Source of the DNA: Spartobacteria bacterium UBA5019
GTDB taxonomy: Bacteria; Verrucomicrobiota; Verrucomicrobiia; Chthoniobacterales; Terrimicrobiaceae
Assembly (NCBI GenBank): GCA_002396485.1
Contig: DGXZ01000046.1
Span: 7,935-71,934, forward strand
Length of the DNA stretch: 64,000 nt
Direction of reading: 5' to 3'
The position numbers and the translations under genes are program-made. The notes below the pieces were generated by a model. The model was not told the DNA's origin, did not search any database, and saw nothing but the letters and a program-made list of their open reading frames with translations. Below are positions 9,543 to 16,808 of the stretch, one piece after another; positions within the stretch are counted from its first letter, which is position 1, and each line of letters opens with the position of its first letter.

Positions 9543-12116
9543 ATGGCCTCTGGCTCAGATTTCTTGAAACCCGCAGGGAAGTCCGCGATAGTCGCCCGCT
9601 TCATGGCGAAGCGCTCCACAGCAGTCAAAATTCCGGCATTTGTTGTCGGTCTGGTGCTCCTATTTTCGGGAGTTTACCTCTTTGCGTCGCTTGCGAGTTA
9701 CGATCCCCGCTCGGTTCCTGGTTGGGCACCGATTATCAGCAGCGTGGCCAGATCCGTTGGAGCAAGTCCGAATCTGGGCGGACCCTTGGGAGCTCTTCTC
9801 GCAGGGTATTCCCTCTTTTTCTTTGGTGGGGCGGCTTATTTGCTCGCCATGGTGACCATTGGCTATGGACTGGCAAAATGGTTCCTGCCTGGCTACCGCC
9901 TCCGTGATAAAGTTTCATGGGGCCTTCTCATGGTCCTGCTCGGTGCCTGCCTCCTGCAACTCCAACCAATCTTTTTGTCCGATTGGAAATCTGACCTCCG
10001 TATCGAGGGGCCAGGTGGATTTTTTGGCCTCTGGCTCGGCCGGAAAGCCATCTACAATCTCGTTGGGAGCTTTTCATTTCTTCTCCTCTCCGCCCTCTAC
10101 ATCATCAGCCTCCTCTACGCGCTGACTTCCCATCCCATCCGTGATGGGCGCAATGCATGGAGGGCATTTCTGGCCTGGCGCGAAGCCCGCCGTGTGGCGC
10201 GTTTACAGACACTCGCAGTCGATAAACGCATCGAGGAGGAACGTGCCGCGCTCGAGAAAAAAGCCGATAAACTTGAGAAAAAAGCCCGCAAAAAAGGCCT
10301 TGAAATTCCCGAACCGGAACTGGAGCTCTTCCCCGCCAATCTGCCGGAACCCGAGATCATCGACGCCACCGCTTCATCCGCCTCCAAAAAGCCGAAGCTC
10401 TCCGAACTCCGAGCTGCCCGCGACACCAAGGATTCGTTTCCGCCCGGCCTGATCGATGTGCATTTCGAGAACTACATCATGCCAGGCACCGAGTTGTTGG
10501 ATGCCCCCGATGAGACGGAACGCGAACCTCTCGACCGCGAGGAGCTGAAGAATAACCAGAACCTCATCATCGAAACCCTGGCGCAGTTCGGCATCAAGGC
10601 GACGCCTGGAACGATTACGAAAGGACCCACGATCACCCGCTACGAGGTCTACCCGGATGTCGGCGTGCGCGTTGACAAAATCGTGGCTCTGGAGCGAGAC
10701 ATCGCCAGGGCAACCCGCGCCGAGAGGATAAACATCCTGGCACCGATTCCCGGCAAGGACACCGTAGGCATCGAAATTGCGAACTCTAAGAAAGTGAAAG
10801 TCACGCTCCGCGAGCTTTTCGAGAAGGATGTCTGGCGTGAATCCTCGGCCAAGCTACCCCTCGCGCTTGGCATGGATGTTTACGGAAACACGATCATCGG
10901 CGACCTCGCTAAAATGCCACACCTACTCGTCGCGGGGACCACCGGTAGTGGCAAGAGCGTTTGCATCAATTCTATCATCGCGAGTCTGCTCTTCCGCTAC
11001 TCGCCTGAGCAACTGCGCTTCATCATGATCGACCCGAAGGTTGTAGAGATGCAGATTTACAATTCTCTGCCGCACCTCATCACACCCGTCGTCACCGATC
11101 CCAAAAAGGTTCTCCTCGCGCTCCGTTGGGTTGTTGATGAAATGGAACAGCGTTATCGGATTTTCGCCAAGTGCAAGGTGAAGAATATCTCGGGATTCAA
11201 CGAGCGCCCTCTCCCGAAATCGCAAGCTGAGCTGGATGCCGAGAATGCTGCCAATGCGGCCAAGGAGAACCCTGTCGCGGAGCCCGAAGCCGTCCTTGAG
11301 GAGCCTCTCGACCAGGCCACCCCTCCTTTCGATGCTCCTCTTCCAGTTGCAGAGTCCGATGTGCCCGAGTCTTTCGAAGAAGAGACTCCTGATGAAGAGC
11401 CCATGGCTCCGCCGGTGCGAGTGCCGCGCTCGGACGACCTCATCATTCCAGACCGCATGCCTTTTATCGTCGTGATTATCGACGAGTTGGCGGATCTCAT
11501 GCAAACCGCTCCGGCTGATGTTGAGAGCGCCATCGCCCGCATCACCCAAATGGCACGCGCGGCTGGCATTCACATGATCGTGGCCACTCAGACGCCACGA
11601 GCTGATGTTGTGACCGGCATTATCAAGGCAAACATCCCGAGCCGCATTGCATTCCAGGTCGCCTCGAAAATCGATAGTCGCGTTATTCTTGATGAGAATG
11701 GCGCCGAAAAACTCCTCGGCCAAGGTGACATGCTCTACCTTCCGCCCGGCACCTCGAAATACACCCGCGCTCAAGGCGTTCTCGTTACCGAGGAGGAAAT
11801 CCACCGCCTCGTGGAATTTGTTTCGAAACAAGCCGAGCCGAACTTCGACAAGAGCATTCATGAAAAGCTCACCAGCACCAATATCCCGGAGGAGGAGGTG
11901 AGTGATGAGGATGAGGAACTTTGCACCAAATGCCTTGAAGTGATCCGGCAGGAGAACCGCGCCTCCACCTCCATGCTCCAACGGCGTCTGAAATTAGGCT
12001 ATACACGCGCGGCCCGTGTGATGGATATTCTCGAACAGCGCGGCATCGTTGGACCCAAAGACGGCGCGAAGGACCGCGAAATTCTTGTCGATCTCAACGA
12101 GGAGGGCGCATTTTGA
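9543..12116 (+). CDS. ftsK: DNA translocase FtsK/SpoIIIE
   Basis: An 857-residue septal DNA pump. Four hydrophobic segments lie in the first 200 residues (about 27-50, 75-105, 118-140, 165-195). They are followed by a charged helical linker (about 215-300) and the motor. Walker A is GTTGSGKSVCINS (about 464-476), Walker B is VVIIDELADLM (about 642-652), and the KANIPSRIAFQVAS block follows. The C-terminal winged-helix gamma domain (about 790-850, SMLQRRLKLGYTRAARVMDILEQRGIVGP) would read polar DNA motifs at dif. An acidic, proline-rich stretch of about 75 residues (about 556-633) sits between the motor segments, where SpoIIIE has only about 20. A start at residue 21 (9603) is also possible. 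Confidence 0.96.
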   Translation: MASGSDFLKPAGKSAIVARFMAKRSTAVKIPAFVVGLVLLFSGVYLFASLASYDPRSVPGWAPIISSVARSVGASPNLGGPLGALLAGYSLFFFGGAAYLLAMVTIGYGLAKWFLPGYRLRDKVSWGLLMVLLGACLLQLQPIFLSDWKSDLRIEGPGGFFGLWLGRKAIYNLVGSFSFLLLSALYIISLLYALTSHPIRDGRNAWRAFLAWREARRVARLQTLAVDKRIEEERAALEKKADKLEKKARKKGLEIPEPELELFPANLPEPEIIDATASSASKKPKLSELRAARDTKDSFPPGLIDVHFENYIMPGTELLDAPDETEREPLDREELKNNQNLIIETLAQFGIKATPGTITKGPTITRYEVYPDVGVRVDKIVALERDIARATRAERINILAPIPGKDTVGIEIANSKKVKVTLRELFEKDVWRESSAKLPLALGMDVYGNTIIGDLAKMPHLLVAGTTGSGKSVCINSIIASLLFRYSPEQLRFIMIDPKVVEMQIYNSLPHLITPVVTDPKKVLLALRWVVDEMEQRYRIFAKCKVKNISGFNERPLPKSQAELDAENAANAAKENPVAEPEAVLEEPLDQATPPFDAPLPVAESDVPESFEEETPDEEPMAPPVRVPRSDDLIIPDRMPFIVVIIDELADLMQTAPADVESAIARITQMARAAGIHMIVATQTPRADVVTGIIKANIPSRIAFQVASKIDSRVILDENGAEKLLGQGDMLYLPPGTSKYTRAQGVLVTEEEIHRLVEFVSKQAEPNFDKSIHEKLTSTNIPEEEVSDEDEELCTKCLEVIRQENRASTSMLQRRLKLGYTRAARVMDILEQRGIVGPKDGAKDREILVDLNEEGAF

Positions 12117-12772
12117 AACACAATGACCAACAGCCCGAAAGCGATTTCTTCATTGGCGCCCGCCTCTCCGCGCGCAGACAGAAGCTGGGCATCCAGCTTG
12201 AGAAGGCCGCCAAGGACATTCGGGTCTCCGTTTCACGGTTGAGCCAGATCGAGGCTGACGACTTCTCGAGTTTTGCCCACCCCACCTACGCACGGCTTTT
12301 TCTGGTCGACTACGCGAATTACCTGCGCGTGCCCCTTGAGGGAATCCGCGATTACCTGCCCGGCAGCAAAAAGCTCGGCACCACCGATAATCGATACCTC
12401 GAAGTCCTGCAGGCCCACCAAACCTTCCTGCACGGCGATCAGTTCAAATCGCTCCGCCGCCTCCTCTTTGGCGTCGGTGCCGGCATACTCGTTCTGATCC
12501 TCATCGGCCTCGGCGTCTATTTCTGGAAAACTTGGAAAAAATTGGAGCGCGTCCAACCAGTTGTCTCTCCTTCTGCCGCCTTGCCGATTGCCACGCCGAG
12601 ACCTGTCGCTTCACCCGTCGCCAAGCCTAGCCCATCTGTGACGCCCTCATCGACTCCTGAGGTTTTGCTTGTTCCTTCCGAAGCTACACCGGCACCCGCA
12701 AGCAAAGCATCCCCAACTCCCTTCACCCTTCCGCCATTTGAACCCTCTCCCCGGCCCAAACGCCCGCAATGA
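12113..12772 (+). CDS. RodZ-like membrane-anchored helix-turn-helix protein
   Basis: A 219-residue protein with an N-terminal Xre-type HTH of the RodZ kind (about 13-80: GARLSARRQKLGIQLEKAA...VSRLSQIE). One transmembrane helix spans about 119-138 and is followed by a low-complexity Pro/Ser/Thr/Ala periplasmic tail. RodZ links MreB to the cell-wall elongation machinery. The start is a TTG overlapping the ftsK stop by 4 bases, and the end overlaps rimO by 4 bases. The order ftsK-rodZ-like-downstream gene is shared with many bacteria and supports the call. No folded periplasmic RodZ domain is evident, so the tail is shorter and simpler than in E. coli. Confidence 0.78.
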   Translation: MKHNDQQPESDFFIGARLSARRQKLGIQLEKAAKDIRVSVSRLSQIEADDFSSFAHPTYARLFLVDYANYLRVPLEGIRDYLPGSKKLGTTDNRYLEVLQAHQTFLHGDQFKSLRRLLFGVGAGILVLILIGLGVYFWKTWKKLERVQPVVSPSAALPIATPRPVASPVAKPSPSVTPSSTPEVLLVPSEATPAPASKASPTPFTLPPFEPSPRPKRPQ

Positions 12773-14163
12773 AATCTTCCACTGAAGCCGCCCCGCGCCG
12801 GGTTGGTATGATCAGCCTCGGCTGCGCCAAAAATCTCGTCGACGCCGAGATCATGCTCGGCTCCGCAAAATCCGAGGGGTTCGAAATCACCGCGGACCCC
12901 GCCGAAGCCGATGTGCTCATCGTCAACACCTGCGGGTTTATCGACTCTGCGAAACAGGAATCGATCGATGCCATTCTGGAAGCCTCCCGCCAGCGCAACG
13001 AGGGCAAACGCCCCGATGCCAAAATCGTCGTCAGCGGCTGCCTTTCCCAACGATTTTCCACTGACCTCGTCGGTGAACTTCCTGAAGTGGACGCCTTCAT
13101 CGGACTTGATCAAGTCGCCGAAGCCGGAGCGATCTTCCGCCGCGTGCTCGAAGAGGACAAATCCAGCGTCCTCAACCTCGTGACGCCAAAGTCCCGCTAC
13201 ATCCCCGACTTCGCCACCCCCCGCTTCCGGCTCACGCCAAACCACTCGGCCTATGTGAAAATCGCCGAGGGATGCAATCACCCTTGCAGCTTTTGCGTGA
13301 TTCCCCAAATGCGCGGACGCCACCGCAGCCGCTCCCTCGATTCCGTCGTGCGCGAGATTCGAGGACTCGTTGCCGAAGGCGTGAAGGAGATCAATCTCAT
13401 CAGCCAAGACACCACCTACTACGGCATGGACCTCTGGGATGAAAAAGCCGGCCCACGCCAGCCTGTGGACGCCTCGCGCGGGACTTCGCTCATCCACCTC
13501 TTGGATGAAATCGCCGGGATCGGCGGCGAGTTCTGGGTTCGACTCCTCTACACCCACCCTGCTCACTGGAGCGATGACCTCATAGCCGCCATCGCCCGCA
13601 ACCCCCATGTGGCCCGCTATGTGGACATGCCCCTCCAGCACATTCATGCCGAAATGCTCAAACTCATGCGCCGCGAGACCTCCCGCGAGCACATCGAAAA
13701 TCTCATAGCCCGCATCCGCGCAGGCATCCCTGGCATCGGCCTCCGCACCACATTCATCGTTGGCTTTCCTGGCGAAACCGAGGAGCATTTCGAGAGTCTC
13801 CTCGCCTTCATCGAGGAAACCCGCTTCGAGCGCCTCGGCGTCTTCAATTACTCGCAGGAGGACGGCTCCCGCGCGGCTAAGATGGATCACCAGGTCCCCA
13901 CCCGCACGAAAAACCGCCGCTACCGCGAAGCCATGAAACTCCAGCAGCGCATCGCCCGCGAAATGGCTGAATCCCGCACCGGACAAACCCTTCGCGTCCT
14001 CGTGGAAACTCCCAACTCCGGCCGCACCGAACACGACGCCCCCGAAGTCGATTGCCGCGTCATCCTCACTCAACCCGCCGAAGTCGGCACCTTCATCAAC
14101 GCCAAAATCCTCGGAGCCCAAACCTACGACCTCGTCGCCGAGCCGATTCAAGACTTGCCGTAA
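12769..14163 (+). CDS. rimO: Ribosomal protein S12 methylthiotransferase RimO
   Basis: A 464-residue radical-SAM methylthiotransferase. The N-terminal UPF0004 domain supplies three cluster cysteines (SLGCAKN, NTCGF, SGCLSQRF). The radical SAM cluster motif is CNHPCSFC (about 165-172), followed by IPQMRGRHRSR. A C-terminal TRAM domain starts near residue 400 (TGQTLRVLVE). RimO adds a methylthio group to a conserved aspartate of S12. MiaB-type paralogues share the architecture, but LGCAKNLVDAE and SYSQEDG-like spacing (NYSQEDGSRAA) favour RimO. It overlaps the upstream gene by ATGA. Confidence 0.94.
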   Translation: MKSSTEAAPRRVGMISLGCAKNLVDAEIMLGSAKSEGFEITADPAEADVLIVNTCGFIDSAKQESIDAILEASRQRNEGKRPDAKIVVSGCLSQRFSTDLVGELPEVDAFIGLDQVAEAGAIFRRVLEEDKSSVLNLVTPKSRYIPDFATPRFRLTPNHSAYVKIAEGCNHPCSFCVIPQMRGRHRSRSLDSVVREIRGLVAEGVKEINLISQDTTYYGMDLWDEKAGPRQPVDASRGTSLIHLLDEIAGIGGEFWVRLLYTHPAHWSDDLIAAIARNPHVARYVDMPLQHIHAEMLKLMRRETSREHIENLIARIRAGIPGIGLRTTFIVGFPGETEEHFESLLAFIEETRFERLGVFNYSQEDGSRAAKMDHQVPTRTKNRRYREAMKLQQRIAREMAESRTGQTLRVLVETPNSGRTEHDAPEVDCRVILTQPAEVGTFINAKILGAQTYDLVAEPIQDLP

Positions 14164-14189
14164 CTTTATCTTTAGAGCAATTTTCCCAA

Positions 14190-14726
14190 ATGAGTACCTC
14201 CACCACAAAAAAAACCACCCGCCCGCAAGCCTTCACCCTCATTGAGCTCCTTGTCGTCATCTCGATCATCGCCATCCTTGCCTCCCTCGCCTTCCCGGCA
14301 ATCGGCGGTGCAATGGACTCCGCAAAGAAAACCACCGCCAAAAACGCAGCTGTTCAGATCGCCAACGCCGTAGTGGCTTATGAGACGGAGTATGGCCGGT
14401 TGCCTACAAATTCAGGAACAACGGTGGGATCTGCTCTCATGAGTATTCTCACGGCTGCTACGACAAATAACAACCCTAGAGCCATTGTATTTCTAGAAGC
14501 TCAAGCATGGAAAAAAGGTAAGGGAGGAACAAACGCAAGTGGAGATTACCAAGACCCTTGGGGTGGCACGTATCAGATTCTATTGGATGATAATTATGAT
14601 AATAGAATGACTAATAGTTTCCCAAAGCTGTCAGGCTCCGGAAATGAGAGCTTAACTCTGATGAAGAAAGTAGCTGTCTGGAATACCAACGCGAGCACAA
14701 AGCTGCTTGTCAGGTCTTGGGAGTAA
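14190..14726 (+). CDS. Prepilin-type protein (type II secretion/type IV pilin-like)
   Basis: A 178-residue protein with a short basic leader and the prepilin-peptidase motif: QAFTLIELLVVISIIAILA near residue 14, with Glu at position +5 of the mature protein. The single N-terminal helix is followed by a polar domain with repeated YETEYGRLPT and DPWGGTYQI motifs, typical of GspG-like pseudopilins. The domain holds many Asn/Thr residues and its base composition is more AT-rich than its neighbours. It directly follows rimO but is probably transcribed separately. It faces a second pseudopilin gene tail to tail, and no secretion ATPase or secretin is nearby. Confidence 0.85.
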   Translation: MSTSTTKKTTRPQAFTLIELLVVISIIAILASLAFPAIGGAMDSAKKTTAKNAAVQIANAVVAYETEYGRLPTNSGTTVGSALMSILTAATTNNNPRAIVFLEAQAWKKGKGGTNASGDYQDPWGGTYQILLDDNYDNRMTNSFPKLSGSGNESLTLMKKVAVWNTNASTKLLVRSWE

Positions 14727-14732
14727 GTTTTG

Positions 14733-15236
14733 TTACCAATTCTTAATCCACTGGTTGGTATTTGCCGTCCCCGCACGCGACCAGATGTCGTAAAAATTTG
14801 TTCCAGATCTTGTTGCATCGCCAGGATATTGGTATCCATAGCCTTCGCCGAAGGGGTCTAAAATGGATTGGTTAGTCTCCGATACATTGGGGTTCGTGCC
14901 CATGCGCTTGGAAAACTCGAAATAGACTTTTCCACTCGAAGGGGCTAGTGCTGCCCTTAAAAATGCATTGTTAGTGGCAGGTGCTGCATTCGTCAACGCT
15001 GGATAATCCCCCGTATCCGCCTTGTAACTCTCAAGAGCTGCCGCCAGAGCTGCGATTTCCGCCTCCGCACGGTTGCGGGCGGCCTTTTTTTGCACATAGC
15101 CGGCCGTTTGCAGCACCAGACCGGCGAGGATGGCGATGACAGTGATCACGACGAGCAACTCAATCAGGGTGAAGCCGTGAGGGGCAGTCGAGTTACCTTT
15201 GAAGCGGAAGAGGGTAGGGGTATTCAAAAAGCGCAT
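14733..15236 (-). CDS. GspG-like prepilin-type protein
   Basis: A 167-residue pseudopilin: basic leader ending PHG, then FTLIELLVVITVIAILAGLVL with the conserved Glu at +5. A helix with AEAEIAALAAALESYKADTGDYPAL follows, then a C-terminal DPFGEGYGYQYPGD segment, where GspG proteins have a calcium-binding DPWG loop. It would be cleaved by PilD and packed into a pseudopilus. It converges on another pseudopilin with only 6 bases between their ends, and it is divergent from nrdR. Confidence 0.88.
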   Translation of the reverse strand: MRFLNTPTLFRFKGNSTAPHGFTLIELLVVITVIAILAGLVLQTAGYVQKKAARNRAEAEIAALAAALESYKADTGDYPALTNAAPATNNAFLRAALAPSSGKVYFEFSKRMGTNPNVSETNQSILDPFGEGYGYQYPGDATRSGTNFYDIWSRAGTANTNQWIKNW

Positions 15237-15318
15237 GGGTTAAACCTGTGAAATGTGACTCTCTCGGACAAGCAAAACTTTCTAAAATTTTCACTCTCAT
15301 CAAAAAATAAAATTGACC

Positions 15319-15335
15319 TCACTATATCTTGTGGT
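15319..15335. promoter_or_regulatory. Candidate NrdR box upstream of nrdR
   Basis: The sequence TCACTATATCTTGTGGT has the core CTATATCTTG (15322-15331), which fits the NrdR-box core CwAtATaTwG with one deviation at a lower-case position. A TTGACC hexamer (15313-15318) directly abuts it as a possible -35 element. The site is about 40 bases upstream of the nrdR start. A clear second box at the usual helical spacing was not found. Confidence 0.5.
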
Positions 15336-15371
15336 GATTTTCCCAGCGATTCTCGCATCAATACAACATAT

Positions 15372-15863
15372 ATGCGCTGCCCGAAATGTGGAACCCTCGA
15401 TGATAAGGTCATTGACTCCCGTCTCTCGAAAGACGGAGCCACTATCCGCCGCCGCCGGGAATGTCTCGATTGTCTGTCTCGTTTCACGACATATGAAGTA
15501 TTGGAGCGCAATGAATTGCGTGTTATCAAGCGGGACGGCCGTCACGAGATTTTTGAGCGAAGCAAACTCCTTAGCAGCATTGCAAAAGCCTCTGAAAAGC
15601 GATCCGTCACCTTGGAATCTATGGAGCATGTCGTCGAAGATATCTTGCAGGAGATCGAAAACAGCCAAGAGCGGGAGATTTCCTCCAAGCACCTTGGCGC
15701 CCTTGTGATGGCCAGACTCCACGCGCTCGACCCCGTCGCTTATGTGCGCTACGCCTCGGTCTATCGCCAGTTTCAGGAAGTCGGGGACTTCATCGAGGAG
15801 ATCGAATCCCTCGGACGCCGTGTTGCCCTCACCCCCGGCCAAACTGAGCTTTTTAAAAAGTGA
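15372..15863 (+). CDS. nrdR: Transcriptional repressor NrdR
   Basis: A 163-residue NrdR. The N-terminal zinc ribbon has CPKC (3-6) and CLDC (31-34) with RRRREC between. The ATP-cone domain follows (about 46-136: VIKRDGRHEIFERSKL...ALDPVAYVRYASVYRQF). NrdR binds ATP/dATP and represses ribonucleotide reductase genes. The ATG at 15372 begins exactly at the zinc ribbon; a longer in-frame extension is not conserved in type. The next gene starts on GTG overlapping this stop by 4 bases. A candidate NrdR box upstream suggests autoregulation. Confidence 0.96.
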   Translation: MRCPKCGTLDDKVIDSRLSKDGATIRRRRECLDCLSRFTTYEVLERNELRVIKRDGRHEIFERSKLLSSIAKASEKRSVTLESMEHVVEDILQEIENSQEREISSKHLGALVMARLHALDPVAYVRYASVYRQFQEVGDFIEEIESLGRRVALTPGQTELFKK

Positions 15864-16420
15864 TAGCCCTCCGTGACAACTACCCTCTCGTGCGCTTTCA
15901 AGATGGCAGCGTGATGAACTACGACCGCGCTTGGCTGGCCTCCGCCGTCGTGCGTGCCGCCGAGGTCGCCGGCTACAAAAAATGGTGGCTCACCACCCAT
16001 GTCACCGAAAGCATCTCCAGCTACCTCCAGCAGGAATTCGAGGAAAACATCGTCACCATCTCCCGCTTGGAAAAAGCCGTCCAGTCCGTGCTGCAAGTCA
16101 TAGGCTATTCGGATGTCGCCCGCTGCTTCGAAACGCTCCCCCCGCCAGTCACGCTCTCCCTTCCCGAACTCGCCCGCCGAGCCGGTACAGGCTATGAGCT
16201 CGTTTTCTTCAACCTCCTCCACCAGCGCCTGCGCGAAATCCTTGAATCTCCCGCGAGGCAGGTCGAAATCCATGGCCTCCACGACTGCGTGAAGCTCCTT
16301 CGCTGCGCCAAGCACTGGAGCACCGACTGCTCCGGCCTCATGAGCGAGATCGTTACCTTCATTCGCACCGAGGCCGCATCCAGCCATCGCGCCCACGAAC
16401 TCAACCTCCAACTCGCATGA
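15860..16420 (+). CDS. ATP-cone-like protein coupled to NrdR
   Basis: A 186-residue protein without a firm family call. Residues about 9-93 follow the ATP-cone pattern: VRFQDGSVMNYDRAWLASAVVRAAE, then a LTTHVTESI helix, then ISRLEKAVQSVLQVIGYSDVARCF, matching the order of features in NrdR's own ATP cone. There is no zinc ribbon. The second half is helical and cysteine-containing, with no motif I recognise. It begins on a GTG inside the nrdR stop (GTGA) and overlaps the HIT gene by ATGA, so all three are coupled. A role as nucleotide-sensing partner of NrdR is inference. Confidence 0.6.
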   Translation: MIALRDNYPLVRFQDGSVMNYDRAWLASAVVRAAEVAGYKKWWLTTHVTESISSYLQQEFEENIVTISRLEKAVQSVLQVIGYSDVARCFETLPPPVTLSLPELARRAGTGYELVFFNLLHQRLREILESPARQVEIHGLHDCVKLLRCAKHWSTDCSGLMSEIVTFIRTEAASSHRAHELNLQLA

Positions 16421-16755
16421 CGCTTTTCGAAAAAATCATCGCTCGCGAAATCCCCGCCGAAATCGTCTTCGAAGACGACCAATGCCTCGCCTTTCGCGAC
16501 ATCTCCCCCCAGGCTCCGATCCACATTCTCATCATCCCCAAAAAAACCATCGCCCGCATCGCAGCCGCACAAGCCGATGATCAAAGCCTCCTCGGCCATC
16601 TCCTCCTCACCGCCGCCGAGATCGCCCGCCGCGAAAACATAGCCCCCGCCGGCTATCGTCTCGTCATCAACAATGGCCCCCACGGCGGCGAAACTGTCCC
16701 ACATCTCCACATCCACCTCCTCGGTGGACGCCACCTCAATTGGCCGCCAGGGTAA
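16417..16755 (+). CDS. HIT-family (HINT-like) nucleotide-binding protein
   Basis: A 112-residue protein with the whole HIT domain. The N-terminus has TLFEKIIAREIPAEIVFEDD and AFRDISPQAPIHILIIPKK. The histidine triad is VPHLHIHLLGGRHLNWPPG at the C-terminus (HxHxHxx). HINT-type enzymes hydrolyse nucleoside phosphoramidates such as AMP-lysine. It closes the nrdR operon by a 4-base overlap. The palindrome beginning 10 bases after its stop may end transcription. Confidence 0.95.
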   Translation: MTLFEKIIAREIPAEIVFEDDQCLAFRDISPQAPIHILIIPKKTIARIAAAQADDQSLLGHLLLTAAEIARRENIAPAGYRLVINNGPHGGETVPHLHIHLLGGRHLNWPPG

Positions 16756-16764
16756 TCCGCTCGA

Positions 16765-16798
16765 ACCAAAAATTTGGACGATCGTCCAAATTTTTGGT
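16765..16798. repeat. 34-bp perfect palindrome, possible bidirectional terminator
   Basis: A perfect inverted repeat with 17-base arms, centred on ACGATCGT and ending in ACCAAAAATTTGG / CCAAATTTTTGGT. It lies in the 53-base gap between two convergent genes (HIT and the KefB-like antiporter), where it could act as a terminator in both directions. A near copy occurs at 56047-56080 between divergent genes, where a terminator makes less sense. A REP-like or operator element is therefore the alternative. Confidence 0.75.
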
Positions 16799-16808
16799 CG
16801 ACTTTGAC

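Noticed and set aside
10923..11981. Open frame of about 350 codons opposite ftsK
   Set aside because: It is a codon-bias shadow of the FtsK motor domain, with no plausible start context or domain.
12517..14208. A very long open frame on the minus strand opposite rimO
   Set aside because: It mirrors the strongly third-position-biased rimO gene, has low-complexity Gly/Asp/Ala/Val content and no motif. rimO is unmistakable on the plus strand.
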